64,000 bases of DNA, from contig OZ025257.1 of NCBI GenBank assembly GCA_964019135.1, positions 17,015,971 through 17,079,970 on the forward strand. The letters run 5' to 3'. The position numbers were made by a program, and so were the translations under genes. The DNA comes from Arenicola marina. Lineage: Eukaryota > Annelida > Polychaeta > Arenicolidae. The notes below the pieces were generated by a model. That model made no database searches. It was not told the origin of the DNA and saw only the letters and a program-made list of their open reading frames with translations. This document shows positions 1 to 10,170 of this stretch, piece after piece (the first letter of the stretch is position 1; each line of letters starts with the position of its first letter).

Positions 1-613
1 ATGTGCATATCCGAATTATAACCATCCGAGTAGATTTATGTAATGTATGAGCGGTTAGCCAGTTGATAAACCAGAATGCGGTTGTCTCATGAGTGACTGT
101 CAGTGTCAGGCGATCTAACGTGCTGCGCGGGGTTTTCCATGTCGTATGACGTAATACTCATCATGACGCGCGTGTCTGCGCGCGGTATCTATGGTTACGT
201 AACAACGCTCCTTATATGGACTGAGCAGGTGAGTACAATGGTGCTCCGTTTGTCGTAGAAATGTAAACATCGATGATCGGGCTCAAAATACAACGCTTCC
301 AACAGTCTCATCGAACGGATCACATGCAATGTGGAGAGATAAATGTCTTATCTTTAATTATATTATGATTTTATAGTTAGCCATGTCTGGACCAAAGCAA
401 ACAAAAAATAGCTTCATACCCACTCGATTATTCACGCACAAACCGCGCAGCCGGCCGGTTCCCAACATTAAAATGTTGACTACAATGAGTGCGAGTCACG
501 CAGTTGCAGCAAGGCACCAGCGTGATGCGCACTCGTTCTAAGAGCACTTGTTTTTTTTGTTGGTCCCCAAAAGACCTAAACCGGAAATAGAACCCGCGAG
601 AACTGTACAGCCC
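1..613. mobile_element. Right part of a TIR element (cut by window start)
   Basis: This is the unit 1 copy of the element seen whole at 44277-45074. Its right terminal inverted repeat ACTGTACAGCCC lies at 602-613 and is followed by TA. The left end lies before the window. I see no transposase, so it looks non-autonomous. Confidence 0.6.
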
Positions 614-1788
614 TATTCTAGCACGTGCGGCGTTCACTAAATGTGTCCACTCTAAAACACTGCCTTTTCCACTGTGGTTGTAAAGACTGTTCAACTAATC
701 GTTATTGTGGTACGTACTGCCAATCCACAAGGAAGACAGTATCATTGACTTTGGGCCCTTACAAGGGGCATCATGTCTTTCACTAAACTCGTGCAATTGC
801 TGTTTGATGCGACGTTTGTCTGCAGAAGGTAGGGACGGAAATGTATGTTACGGTTATCATAAATAAGCCGCCAGATTTGCATCGTATCCTATGGTGATAT
901 TGTAAGAGAGTTTCGCGGTAGCACTAACCGACCATGAAAAGACAATGACATTAACTAGATGAATTACTAGTGTGTTTGAACCCCTCGTCAATAGCAAAAG
1001 AATTACATATTTTTTCAACTCACATCAGCTAAATATTTGAGTTCATAAGTAATATATCGTAGCACGCCATGGTCATACACTTTGAAATCTTCTGCGTTAT
1101 GAAAGATACTTTATCAGGCATATCATGATTTCAAGTATCGCCTTTCTGATGAAGCGTTTTTACTGGTCATCAAATTAAACTCCAGACGTTATGTTCTCCA
1201 TGGTTGATCGATAATTGAAATTACTCGTGCGGTATTTTACTCTCTTAATAAAGAATATTAGAGAACTTCCTACAAATGATATGGAGAAGCCTGAATTCGT
1301 TAACGATATATATCCATATTGGCATTTATCTTTAGCTTAAATGGTAAGGGGAAAAACAAATATATAACGTAATTGCAAATTATATCTCGCAATAAAACTG
1401 TGACCTTTTTGGGGGGTTCACATTTGCAAGTCATATGCTAGTGAAAATATTTAGGTGCAAGTTGGAGCTTGCTATTCCTATAAAATTAGTTGGATCCGTC
1501 AAATGTTTTACAAAGTACGTTTCCATTAAATTACGTTTCGAGACCTGAGCAGTTGATTATGTATTAGCTTTTATATGTTAGGCAACTGAAAGCCAAGATT
1601 TCCTGATCGTCGATCTGTTATTCAGTATTAACTGCACCGGGCAGTATGATTGCTACATTGTTACAACAAACATCGTTATCGGCGAACTGATCAAGAAAAA
1701 TCAAACTGTATGCGTTAACGAATTGTTTCACAACGAACTATTGTCGCGGTGTTGTCAAGTTGCCCCGTGAGTGTCGATTAACTGTCAA
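614..1788. other. AT-rich spacer, 3' of the receptor relic
   Basis: I see no gene here. The stretch is conserved in unit 2 (22889-23906, more diverged and shorter) and unit 3 (45075-46252). It lies just downstream of the receptor's last exon on the minus strand and could once have held its 3' UTR. No clear polyadenylation signal stands out. Confidence 0.5.
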
Positions 1789-3916
1789 CTAAAGCCGTTC
1801 TCCTCTGAGGCGGCGCCACTGCGCCATACAACCCTCAACCACCAGAACGAGGCCGGACGTGACGAGTACAGCTGCCAGTGTGTAGAAGACGCCGTAGATC
1901 TATTGCATGGAGACGACGGGTGAGCCGAGTCGGGCAGTGGCGGCATCCCCTGGTCCCCGGCGGTGGTAGCGCCTATCCTACTCCTCAATCAATGCGTGCT
2001 GCCATGCGTCAGCAATGCTAGCGGACGAAGGACAAAGGTTCTGATCGATGTAAAAAGGAAGCTTTAACGTTTCTAGGCCATATCGTGGAACTGAGAAGGA
2101 TCACATTGAAAGTAGATAGGAGCCATGTCTCTGGAATAACCCCTTACTCTTTGCGAAAAAAAAAATAATATCATTCTTCATCCAAAATGGATAACCGGAT
2201 AAGCGGATGCACTAGTAACCACATGGTTACCGCACAAAAAGTGGCCTGAAGACTAGCTTTGATCAGTTATTGGGTCGCAGTGCCACAGAAGTGCTTCATA
2301 AATTGTATGTAACGTTGGCGCCTAAGATCTTGCGGAAACGGCGCGTGTGCGTTAATAACTCAACTAAGAATAACCCTCTTCATGCAAAAACAGTAAATAT
2401 AGCATATTATATATCGGTAAAATGTAAAGCATAATTTACGTTTTTCTAGTATTGGGCACGGTGAAATATTGCATAAGAGTCGCAGGCCTTGAGGATTAAA
2501 TAGGATTAAATTGCCCCAGAAGGTTTCCCCGTTGCCTTCTGAGCGAGGTTTCTGGTATGAGAAAGCAGATTAATGTAGGAAGTGTTTATAACCATTATTC
2601 AACACTGTCTTGCACCTAGGTGGCTGAAATGGGTTCGCGGTACTGCGAGTTCTTCTGTAGCCCTAACGATTGCTAGCTATAAATCTCTGAAGTGATTGGG
2701 AACATTTTCATCCGGGGATCAGCCGCTATGTAGGGTTTGGCCAAGCGTGATGACGTCACTAAGGCGAAGAACTCTTGTCAAACAAGGTGGTCATATTGAG
2801 AGCCATAATGGCACCATCAATGAAAAACCCGACGCACGTGGCGGACAAATATAAATTTTGTATTTAAATACATCATATTATACGTATCACCAAAAAGTTC
2901 GTTCCACGTTATCATTCCGTCATAATAGTGTCCATTTGTCATTGCTTTATTTACAATAGTGGCTCATAAGAATAGATGCCTTTATTGTCATTGCTTTATT
3001 TACAATAGTGGCTCATAAGAATAGATGCCTTAATCACCGAAGGAACAGCTTTATTCACAATACAAAAGTGGATCATGTATGGGCACTGTGATTATTAGTA
3101 AAACCGAAACGAATCATGATATATTGGTATGCTACTTTACATTCGATTCAAGTTACATGTAGTGAAATACAGTGGCATGTAATTACTGCTATAATGTTTA
3201 CAAAAAAGGCTTCTCCAAGAGTTTCAAATTTGTATAAGTTCAGTTTGAGGAGTTCGTCCAGCGAGTTGAAGGCCAGTGTGATCTTGGGGACTGACACAAG
3301 TGCCACCATGTTGCCGACGTAGGTGACACTCATCACTATGCAGTATAACCACCAGAAGAAGGCAGTCACACGCCCAGAGCAGAGTCGTGGATACTGCTAC
3401 GCTATAACACCAAATGCTGAATATATAATATCACAACTTTTAACAAGGAGTTTTGTTTCTTTTGGTTGCTTGTTTGTATTCTGTGACCCTACAACATTTA
3501 CTAATCAATGCAATAATTAATTTTGTTTTCAATATGACAAAGACAAAACTAACATTACTTTAATCAACTCACATTGCGCCATTAACACTCCGAAGGCAAA
3601 CCAAAGCGAATGAGTCCAGTAAGGCAAAGCTTGATTCCCTTCTCGCTCGCTGCGATCTGGCATGTCATTAACCAGTCAATCACCAGCCTGCTTGACCAGC
3701 CACGTGACGAGCCCTTCCAAGCAGTAAGGACGTCAATATACAAAGCCACACGGTGGTCGAGAAAGGCCTCAACGGGAAGTGTAGGCCATCGGGCTCCAGC
3801 GAATGAAGCCGGAACATTACGACACGGCCGTCAACATCCGTTGGAATATCGGGAAAGTCAATGACCTCGTGGCGAAGTGGATTGTGGGACAATGGCGCCG
3901 CCGCAAAGTCCACTTC
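1789..3916 (-). pseudogene. Ionotropic glutamate receptor-like pseudogene, unit 1
   Basis: Four exon remnants lie in order on the minus strand. Exon 3916-3573 follows a TTTCAG acceptor and encodes the S1 motif DFAAAPLSHNPLRHEVIDF, the M1 start LRPFSTTVWLCIL and the pore-loop text SLWFAFGVLMAQ before a GTGAGT donor. Exon 3401-3187 encodes M3 (FFWWLYCIVMSVTYVGNMVA). A shortened S2 piece lies near 2815-2700. Exon 2017-1789 encodes M4 (GVFYTLAAVLVTSGLVLVVE). The M1/M2 exon changes frame and has an in-frame stop, and a stop lies just before the M3 core. Unit 1 also has Trp to stop (TGG to TAG) in the M4 exon and a donor changed from GTAAGT to GTAATT. No amino-terminal or early S1 exons are visible. 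The family call rests on order and motifs; the subclass (IR-like or delta-like) is not resolved. Confidence 0.75.
2936..3033 (+). repeat. 49-bp tandem repeat, two copies
   Basis: Two head-to-tail 49-base units begin at 2936 and 2985, each starting TTGTCATTGCTTTATTTAC. Unit 3 has three copies at 47401-47547. Unit 2 has one variant copy near 25270. It lies in the receptor relic between the M3 and S2 pieces. Confidence 0.9.
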
Positions 3917-3924
3917 CTGAAATT

Positions 3925-4420
3925 ATGATCAAATGTATAAAACTCTACCTCTACGAGTATTGCTATTGCTACAAAACAAGGGTGTATGCTTTGCCCGCTG
4001 CTGTAGGCCTTGTATCACATGGATGTAGCATAGGAAAGACAGAGGGAAGCGGCTTTTGTCACAAAAGCAATGATCGACACCATAAGCACAGTAAGTCATT
4101 AACACGCAAAGGCTAATTACAGTTGCATGCGTATTTTATACCTTCGGCAGTGACTTGCGACGATTGGCTAAGCCCCGCGAACCATCACCCACTATATAGA
4201 CACTGATGGATGAGGTAAAGAAAATCGGGCAACACACGTGGCGCCCTGCCTCTGATTGCGAACAGCGTTGGGATTGCATTAGATGGCCGATGGGTTCGAT
4301 CTTCTGACAGAAGGCGTTTTAACATTGTGTAGTTAATGCATCCCTGATGACCATAGAGATTCGAATTACGTCATGGCATAGAGGAGCCATGCAAGGGGAA
4401 CACCATACTCGTTTGCGAAG
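3925..4420 (+). other. LINE fragment fused to an orphan methyltransferase 5' flank
   Basis: The left part (about 3950-4025) matches the LINE reverse transcriptase relic (TRVYALPAAVGLVSH frame on the plus strand). From the ATGGATGTAGCATAG text onward it matches the region upstream of the methyltransferase genes (compare 8752-9060), including an inverted CCAAT box (GATTGGCTAAG) near 4154. No methyltransferase coding sequence follows, so this is an orphan copy of the gene's upstream region. Confidence 0.6.
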
Positions 4421-5044
4421 AAATACATACGCTGTTTATTCCATTTAATCATAGACATTGTCACTCAACTTGTAGCTCAGAAGCCGACTAATTGTAGCTG
4501 CGCCCCGCCCCAGAAGCCAGCGACACCCATTCATGATTGTCACGTTTTCAAGTGAATGATAAATGTACGCAACACAATATACAGTTGTCTTCAGCTCTAC
4601 TTCAAATGTCATCTTGCATCTGGCATACTTAAACAGCTAACATTAAACACATTAGTTTTGTTATATGCGTACATGCAAGCAAATCACCCAAATTCGTCAA
4701 CTTAAATGATATCTAAATAGATACAAGTAGCAGAACAACTTCGATACCCTAGAGATAAAACAAAAGCATGACTCCTTACTTTAAGAAAGTTGAAGACACG
4801 TGGACAGTATCTTCAAGCACAACTGACACTCAGCCAACGAACGTCAAACTGTCAGATAAGACATTAGCAATTTACGCAGACACAGCAGAACTATCATAAC
4901 TTTGATCTCGCAATCATGTCAAAACTTAGATAAAACGTTTCAAAACTGCCGCCTTATCAACACTGGTCAACGGAAAACAATCGGATCTTTCCCCACTTTC
5001 ATTATGTAGGTCGCACTCTTGTAATTTAACTGCGCTCTTAAATT
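4421..5044. other. Module spacer
   Basis: No gene seen. The text from about 4485 (GTAGCTGCGCCCCGCCCCAG, then a CATTCATGATTGTCACG stretch) recurs in diverged form at about 12108, 25985 and 58199. It marks the start of the repeating methyltransferase module. Confidence 0.5.
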
Positions 5045-5475
5045 ATGTCTGACACTCATCACAAAACTGCAAAAGAAAGGTGTAAAGACAGATATGAATG
5101 ACTGTAGAAGAATATCATTCCCAACAGTATTCAGTAAGGTATATATAATCTCTGAAAGCAAGGTTATCCTCATGGGCTGATGAACATCGTTTGCGACAAA
5201 AGGAGCAGGAAGGTTACCGAAAGGGGTATTGTACAATCGATCATAATTTGAAACTGGAGCATGTAATACAGAAATATATGTCGAGACCAAAAGGGAAGCA
5301 AAAAAACACACCATGGATTGCTTGCTATTTCAACTCCAGTATTGGTACACTACAAATTGTGTATGACCGCTGTTCGCCTTCTATATCAGCGAATACATTG
5401 GCATGCTCTCCGAGGGGCACTGTCCAGGCATGTTATCAGGGCGAGTTCGGTCCTAACTGCGACATGCCGGCATAC
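5045..5475 (+). mobile_element. LINE reverse transcriptase relic (CR1-like group)
   Basis: Plus-strand fragments in mixed frames read like the reverse transcriptase of a non-LTR element: a DYRGIS-type block around 5090, a GYCTIDHNLKLEHVIQKY block at 5225-5280, and an end reading LYQRIHWHALRG/SEYIGM-like text near 5380-5410. It is heavily decayed and has lost the segment between finger and palm. The clade is uncertain. Counterparts are 26815-27400 (best preserved) and 49560-49990. Confidence 0.6.
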
Positions 5476-6224
5476 TGACAGGAAGAGCTTTGTCCTGACT
5501 TTGGCATAAGTCGCCACACTGTATTTTTTTTAAGTGATTTAGCTAACTTAGAGGAGTCGCCATAATATCCTGGTCTTCACTCATTGCAAAAATTTATGAA
5601 AACCGCTAACAAGGTATATATTGACCGAATACGTGACCTATTTTTTAGCGTGCTTAAATGAAAACTGTGAAAGTTATAGCGATCTTCCCGATTTTTCGTC
5701 CTATCTTTCAATGGTTAGTCGAATTTGGCAAAATGAGACCTTGACCTTTGACCTACATGGCCCATCTACGAACTTAGCCTGACGATGGTCATTCCGCATC
5801 TTTTAGTGAATTTGGAAGTCAATATCTTAAGGCATTCGAAGGATAATGCGTTGCGTTACAGAAAGACATACAGACAGACACACAGACACAGACACAGACA
5901 CTCAGACACAGACACAGACACAGACACAGACGCAGACACAGACACAGACACAGACACAGACACAGACACACCGGAAACACCGACAAAAGACTGGTTTCAA
6001 CGTTTCAAAACTGCCGCTATAGCAACACTAGTCAATAGAAAGCAAGAGGCTCTCTCCCCACTTACATTATGTAGGTCGCGCTCTTGTAATTTAACTGCGA
6101 CCTTAAATTATAGCGTTTGTAACTGAGCCTACACTCCACACCACACATCATACTCAGCCTATATCATAGGGATTCTCTATCTGTTGTCTAATTAACGCAA
6201 TACCTCTTTTTAATATCATGCTTA
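5476..6224. other. Spacer with hexamer microsatellite
   Basis: Apart from the GACACA array at 5871-5970, the stretch is non-coding. Part of it (5990-6110) repeats the spacer text found before the previous LINE relic (a GTAGGTCGC..CTTGTAATTTAACTGCG block), so a small internal duplication separates the LINE pieces at 5045-5475 and 6225-6735. Confidence 0.5.
5871..5970 (+). repeat. (GACACA)n microsatellite
   Basis: About 100 bases of CAGACA/GACACA hexamers with few interruptions. Unit 3 (50379-50478) differs slightly in length. The Thr-Asp repeat frame it produces is a by-product and not a gene. Confidence 0.95.
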
Positions 6225-6735
6225 GAACCGGAAATTAACCAGGTGAATGGTGTCAGACAATCATCATAGAATTACGCAAGAAATGTGTTAATACAGATAT
6301 GAATGACTATAGAGGAATAGCCTTATCATCGGCATTCAGGTACTTACAAGCTCGTAAAGACAAGGTTATCCGCATGGGCCTGATGACAAAAAGAGCAGTC
6401 AGGTTACCGAAAGGGGTATTGTACAACCTATCAAATTTTCTTTCTCGAGTATAAGTTACAGAAATATATTTTGAGACCGAAAGGTCTCTGTTACATACTG
6501 TATATCGATTTTTCAGCTTACTAGCATGCCACATTCCCCACTATGGTAAAACCTTATTGGTAAAGGTATTCGTGGAAATGTAATCAATATTGTACCATCA
6601 TTTTATACGAAAGTTGTCAGCATTAAAAGAAACATGCATTGACTAGCTGTTTCATCTGCAGTATTGCTACGCGACAAGGGGGTGTGGTTAGTCCGTTGTT
6701 GTTCGCCTTGTATCGCATGGATGTAACACAGGTAG
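6225..6735 (+). mobile_element. LINE reverse transcriptase relic (CR1-like group)
   Basis: A second decayed plus-strand copy: ND-YRGI block at about 6300, a GNVINI-type block near 6575-6600 and a TRQG-SPLLF-like block near 6665-6715. It ends in the ATGGATGTA text shared with the methyltransferase 5' flank. Unit 3 counterpart is 50735-51245. Confidence 0.55.
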
Positions 6736-7774
6736 GATAGAGGGGTGTGGCAGGGCACCTTTCATTTGCAGCGCTTCATCCTAACTTGATCCTAACTTTG
6801 GCATTCGATGACATATATATACGGCTCGGATTTCGGAACATTAGAGAAATGGTCCTTTTGACATCACACAAAGACGTTCACACGTTTATTCCATTTAATT
6901 TTATTACCTTTTCACATATATATTTATACCAAGTAATTGATAATACCTGAATCAATATAAATAGACCATATTTTCGAAATCCCATATTGATGCGTTATTG
7001 CTAGATCACAATGCCGTAATGCACAAAAAGAGAGAACCGGTGGCTTTACTTGATCATATATATGTTAGGATCAACTCTAGAAACGAAAATCAAATAAAAT
7101 CATTCGCATCCCCCTCAACATTATATAATAATGTGCAACACACAATATTAGTCCGGTATTACATAATTTGTCCTTTAATGGTACATGTATCTATCCGCCA
7201 AGCTGCGTGCTCTGTTAATATCTACTGACAGACGTGATATACCCCTGTTTACACCTGGCCATACCAGTAGACGCTTAGCAATTAAAATACTCTTAATTGG
7301 CGCAATGACATGTAATCTGTTATTTTGGGAAAACACCGAAAATACAATTGCGTTCCAATAAGTATGATGTTGCATCACACCACGGTGTGACAACCAATTG
7401 TACCAGGCCTAGTTTGGTTGCTATACTTAACTCTGAATCTAAATATATTCTCGATCTATTAAATTCATAGCCGCAGTTCACATGACACGGTCACACGTAC
7501 ACGTAAACATGACATATTGACTTCGATGGTAATAGGCATATTTTATCGACTAGAACATAATAAAGTTATAGTTTCATGCATTCCTCTGCATGCAGCTACA
7601 AGTTGATATCAGTCTTACTAGGCTACAATTTTGTCCAACGACAGGGTTGTGTCTACATTATTTTAGGGACATTTTCATCTTATAGCATATTACTTAATGC
7701 CGCAAATTGGACACACACCGACATATGTAACAACACCCGAGGTTGCAAGCGAATCACGTGGACCGGTAGTTTCT
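6736..7774. other. 3' flank of MT1
   Basis: Non-coding, AT-rich. It is conserved downstream of MT1 in all three units (27600-30600 in unit 2, split by an LTR insertion; 51246-52279 in unit 3). It is also related to the stretch 13000-13850 downstream of MT2, so the two methyltransferase modules share a common 3' flank. Confidence 0.55.
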
Positions 7775-8713
7775 TTAGGTGATAAAATAAGGATTTAACC
7801 TCCCCACTGAAAACCCTTGTGTCTTTTCCGGTCGATAGTTGCACTGAAATATCTCGATGACCTGTCCTGCCCTCTTGGCTGACTCCCAGACGTCGCCCAG
7901 TTCCTTCATCCACTTGTCTTTGTCTGGATAGTTGTCCAGCAGGATGATGTTGTCCACGCTGGCCATCTGCCGGAAGTTATTGTAGTCCGCAAGACACACT
8001 GGGTTTGTGTGGCCCCCATCGATGGATATGACGTCACACTTCACTGCGGGATTCGCTTGGCGGAACGCCGGAATCGATGTCGTAGAATCGCCCCACGTGA
8101 CCGTCAGTCTCCCTGGAAACCGTTGCTCTAGGTAATCGGCCATTGGGTGTGCGTAGCCATGTTTACCGATGTCGAAGGAGTACACAGTGGTGTTGGGGTT
8201 AGCTTGTAGCCACATAAAACTGCTGTGGCCACCATTAAACCCGGTCTCACATACTGTCCTGACAAACGGCGCTCGCACTATATGGTAATAGGCGATAAAC
8301 TCTTCTATGTGCGTTGCACTTGTGCCCTCCCGTATGCCACCCACCGCCTTTAACCTTTCCCTAAACAGATCATACTCCCATTGGAATGTGTCAGGAAAAG
8401 GATAATCCTTGTCCACGTTCTTGAATAAATCCTGACAACGCGTCAAGCCGTTCGGTACAAAAAAGAAAATATCATCCCAGTTCCATGTGGGTCTGAGCAG
8501 GCTGACAAGACCCTCGGGCCGGCTGGGTGGCCGGCCTAGTACGATGGAACCCAAGGCCGCCGTGGTCCGGGGGTTACCACTGTGACCGGTGCTGTACAGA
8601 TACAGGACGCCGAGGAGAACGAGGGCTGGGCAGAGCCACAGGCAGGCCCTCTTGTGGAGACACCATTTGGAACTGTGAGGGCCACGTTGGGCCAAATCTA
8701 GCGCTTGCATCAT
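7775..8713 (-). CDS. Type II membrane-anchored class I SAM-dependent methyltransferase, MT1 copy of unit 1 (intact)
   Basis: A single exon of 312 residues. Residues 1-22 form a basic cytosolic tail and 23-40 a signal-anchor helix (WLCPALVLLGVLYLY), so the catalytic part should face the secretory lumen. Motif I is VCETGFNGGHSS (154-165), with acidic post-I residue D181 (YSFDIG), WGDS at 207-210, SIDGGH at 230-235 and LLDNYP at 258-263. This pattern suits the Methyltransf_24-type class I fold. The substrate cannot be read from sequence. N174 is an N-glycosylation sequon. The frame stays open upstream to 9034 (419 residues), but I chose the Met-Met-Gln start because it and the anchor are shared by the paralogues, and the extension covers likely promoter motifs. 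The 1-nt loss and stop seen in the unit 3 copy are absent here. Confidence 0.85.
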   Translation of the reverse strand: MMQALDLAQRGPHSSKWCLHKRACLWLCPALVLLGVLYLYSTGHSGNPRTTAALGSIVLGRPPSRPEGLVSLLRPTWNWDDIFFFVPNGLTRCQDLFKNVDKDYPFPDTFQWEYDLFRERLKAVGGIREGTSATHIEEFIAYYHIVRAPFVRTVCETGFNGGHSSFMWLQANPNTTVYSFDIGKHGYAHPMADYLEQRFPGRLTVTWGDSTTSIPAFRQANPAVKCDVISIDGGHTNPVCLADYNNFRQMASVDNIILLDNYPDKDKWMKELGDVWESAKRAGQVIEIFQCNYRPEKTQGFSVGRLNPYFIT

Positions 8714-8824
8714 GTTGAATAAAACACGTAGTTCTTGGCCAAATTCGTCAATCCTTATAACATGGATGTAGCATAGGTTAGATAGACGGCAGCGGCTTGT
8801 ATCAGAAAAGCAATGATCGGTCAA

Positions 8825-8877
8825 TTTTATAGTTGCATTCGTATGTTGTACCTTCGGCTGCGACATGCGATGATTGG
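8825..8877 (-). promoter_or_regulatory. Candidate MT1 core promoter (CCAAT and TATA boxes)
   Basis: Reading the minus strand, CCAAT lies at 8877-8873 and TATAAAA at 8831-8825, about 45 bases apart and about 110 bases before the chosen start at 8713. This spacing suits a Pol II promoter with initiation near 8795. The CCAAT box is kept upstream of MT2 but is lost from the broken MT1 copies in units 2 and 3. The assignment is inferred from motifs only. Confidence 0.35.
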
Positions 8878-9074
8878 CTAAGACCCGCGAACAATCACCC
8901 ACTATATAGACACTGATGGATGAGGTGAAACCATCCGACAACACACGTGGCGCATGCCCCAAGGTGATGAACAACCTGGTGATTACATTAGACGGCCGAT
9001 GGGATCGATCTTCTGACAGGTTTCGTCTTAACATTGCGTAGTTAATGCATCACTGATGACCATATAGTGTCGAA

Positions 9075-9270
9075 ATATGACTATTTGGATTGACTGTAAT
9101 CGATATTGTACGATCAATATTGTACGATCAAAATATACAAGACTTAGGTCAGCAATAATTAAACATCATGTATTGACTAGCAATTTCAACTGCTGTATTG
9201 CTACGCGACAAGGGTTAATGCTTAGCCCGCTGTTGTTCGGCTTGTATCACATGGATATAACATAGGAAAG
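9075..9270 (+). mobile_element. LINE reverse transcriptase relic (CR1-like group)
   Basis: A short open stretch reads NCCIATRQGLMLSPLLFGLY, matching the GTRQGxxLSPLLFxLY palm motif of non-LTR reverse transcriptases. It ends at the text shared with the methyltransferase 5' flank. The unit 3 counterpart is 53585-53720, which lacks about 20 bases. Confidence 0.65.
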
Positions 9271-9648
9271 ATAGAAGGCAGCGACTTGTACCATAAAAGG
9301 ACAGTCAATGCCGTCATTAATACGTAAAGGCCAATTGTAGTTGCATTCGTATGTTATAGCGAGCGCAAAGGAAGCTCTTAAGATAACATGCATGCATAAT
9401 CAAAGTCCATTTCAAGCATAGGCTTAGGACTTTCATTTCGCGTAACAGCCCCCATGAGACGTTTATGAGTAAGGAGCAACTTTCAGCGGCACCAAAAAAT
9501 TACCCCCTAAACACTGGGCAATTAAATTATCCACCCTAAAAAAGTTACTGATAAATTATTGAAACGCTAACACTTCATTTACGCCTGAAATTAAAATACA
9601 TTTATGATTTGGTTTAACGATCCGTGCTAAATATTCCTTGCCACTCAC

Positions 9649-9662
9649 CCGGCAGAGGGCGC
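9649..9662 (+). promoter_or_regulatory. CTCF-like motif
   Basis: CCGGCAGAGGGCGC matches the vertebrate/fly CTCF core consensus CCASYAGRKGGCRS at 13 of 14 positions. The unit 3 copy at 54132-54145 is identical. A single motif can arise by chance, and no binding is shown. Confidence 0.3.
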
Positions 9663-10074
9663 TCCGGCTGTGTTTTACTAGTCAGACTTGTGCCCGACCT
9701 GCAACTGACTGTTTCCGCTTTCACTGATTAGTTCGCGTCCACATGCACAGTCGCCCCCGTAAACGGAACGCCACCTACCGGCATCGTAAACTATGAGCAT
9801 TTCCGTTTAACAAAATGGCCGGTCGTCTGCTAGCTTTGCTCACCTGCTTACTTGAACTACTTGAAATCCCCGTTTTCGCAAAACTGATAATGTGATGAAA
9901 CAACGATCACAGATAAATGTTACTTAATTCATTGAGCAAAACTGCGTGTAATTCTACGCCATTCAACAGTTTGTTTACCTGCTTTTGCACTCTGTCAGAC
10001 TGTCTCTGAGCTGTTGAACTGGCTGCACTGCCACCCGTGTCGGTGTGGCCAGTGTGACTCATTTTTACTGTCTC

Positions 10075-10170
10075 GGGCTGTCACTGTGTCAAGCACACAC
10101 CGTCACCATGGTCACTGTGTCAGACACCCACACAGTCACTGCGTCAGACACCCACACAGTCACAGCGTCA
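10075..10170 (+). repeat. Short GTCA-rich tandem repeat
   Basis: An imperfect repeat of about 24 bases built on TCAGACACCCACACAGTCAC, with two good copies and degenerate flanking ones. It is present also in unit 3 (about 54560-54660). Confidence 0.7.

Noticed and set aside
428-694. 88-residue minus frame, also at 44889-45155
   Set aside because: It crosses the end of the TIR element and matches no family. Its conservation in unit 3 follows from recent duplication, not selection.
2936-3033. CRISPR-like array
   Set aside because: The 49-base repeats are contiguous without spacers, and this is animal DNA.
5785-6126. Thr-Asp repeat protein
   Set aside because: Produced by the GACACA microsatellite.
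7775-9034. Full 419-residue frame of MT1 as the real protein
   Set aside because: The first 107 residues are not shared as an open frame by the other intact copies and overlap the CCAAT and TATA motifs. The Met-Met-Gln start with the anchor is common to the family.
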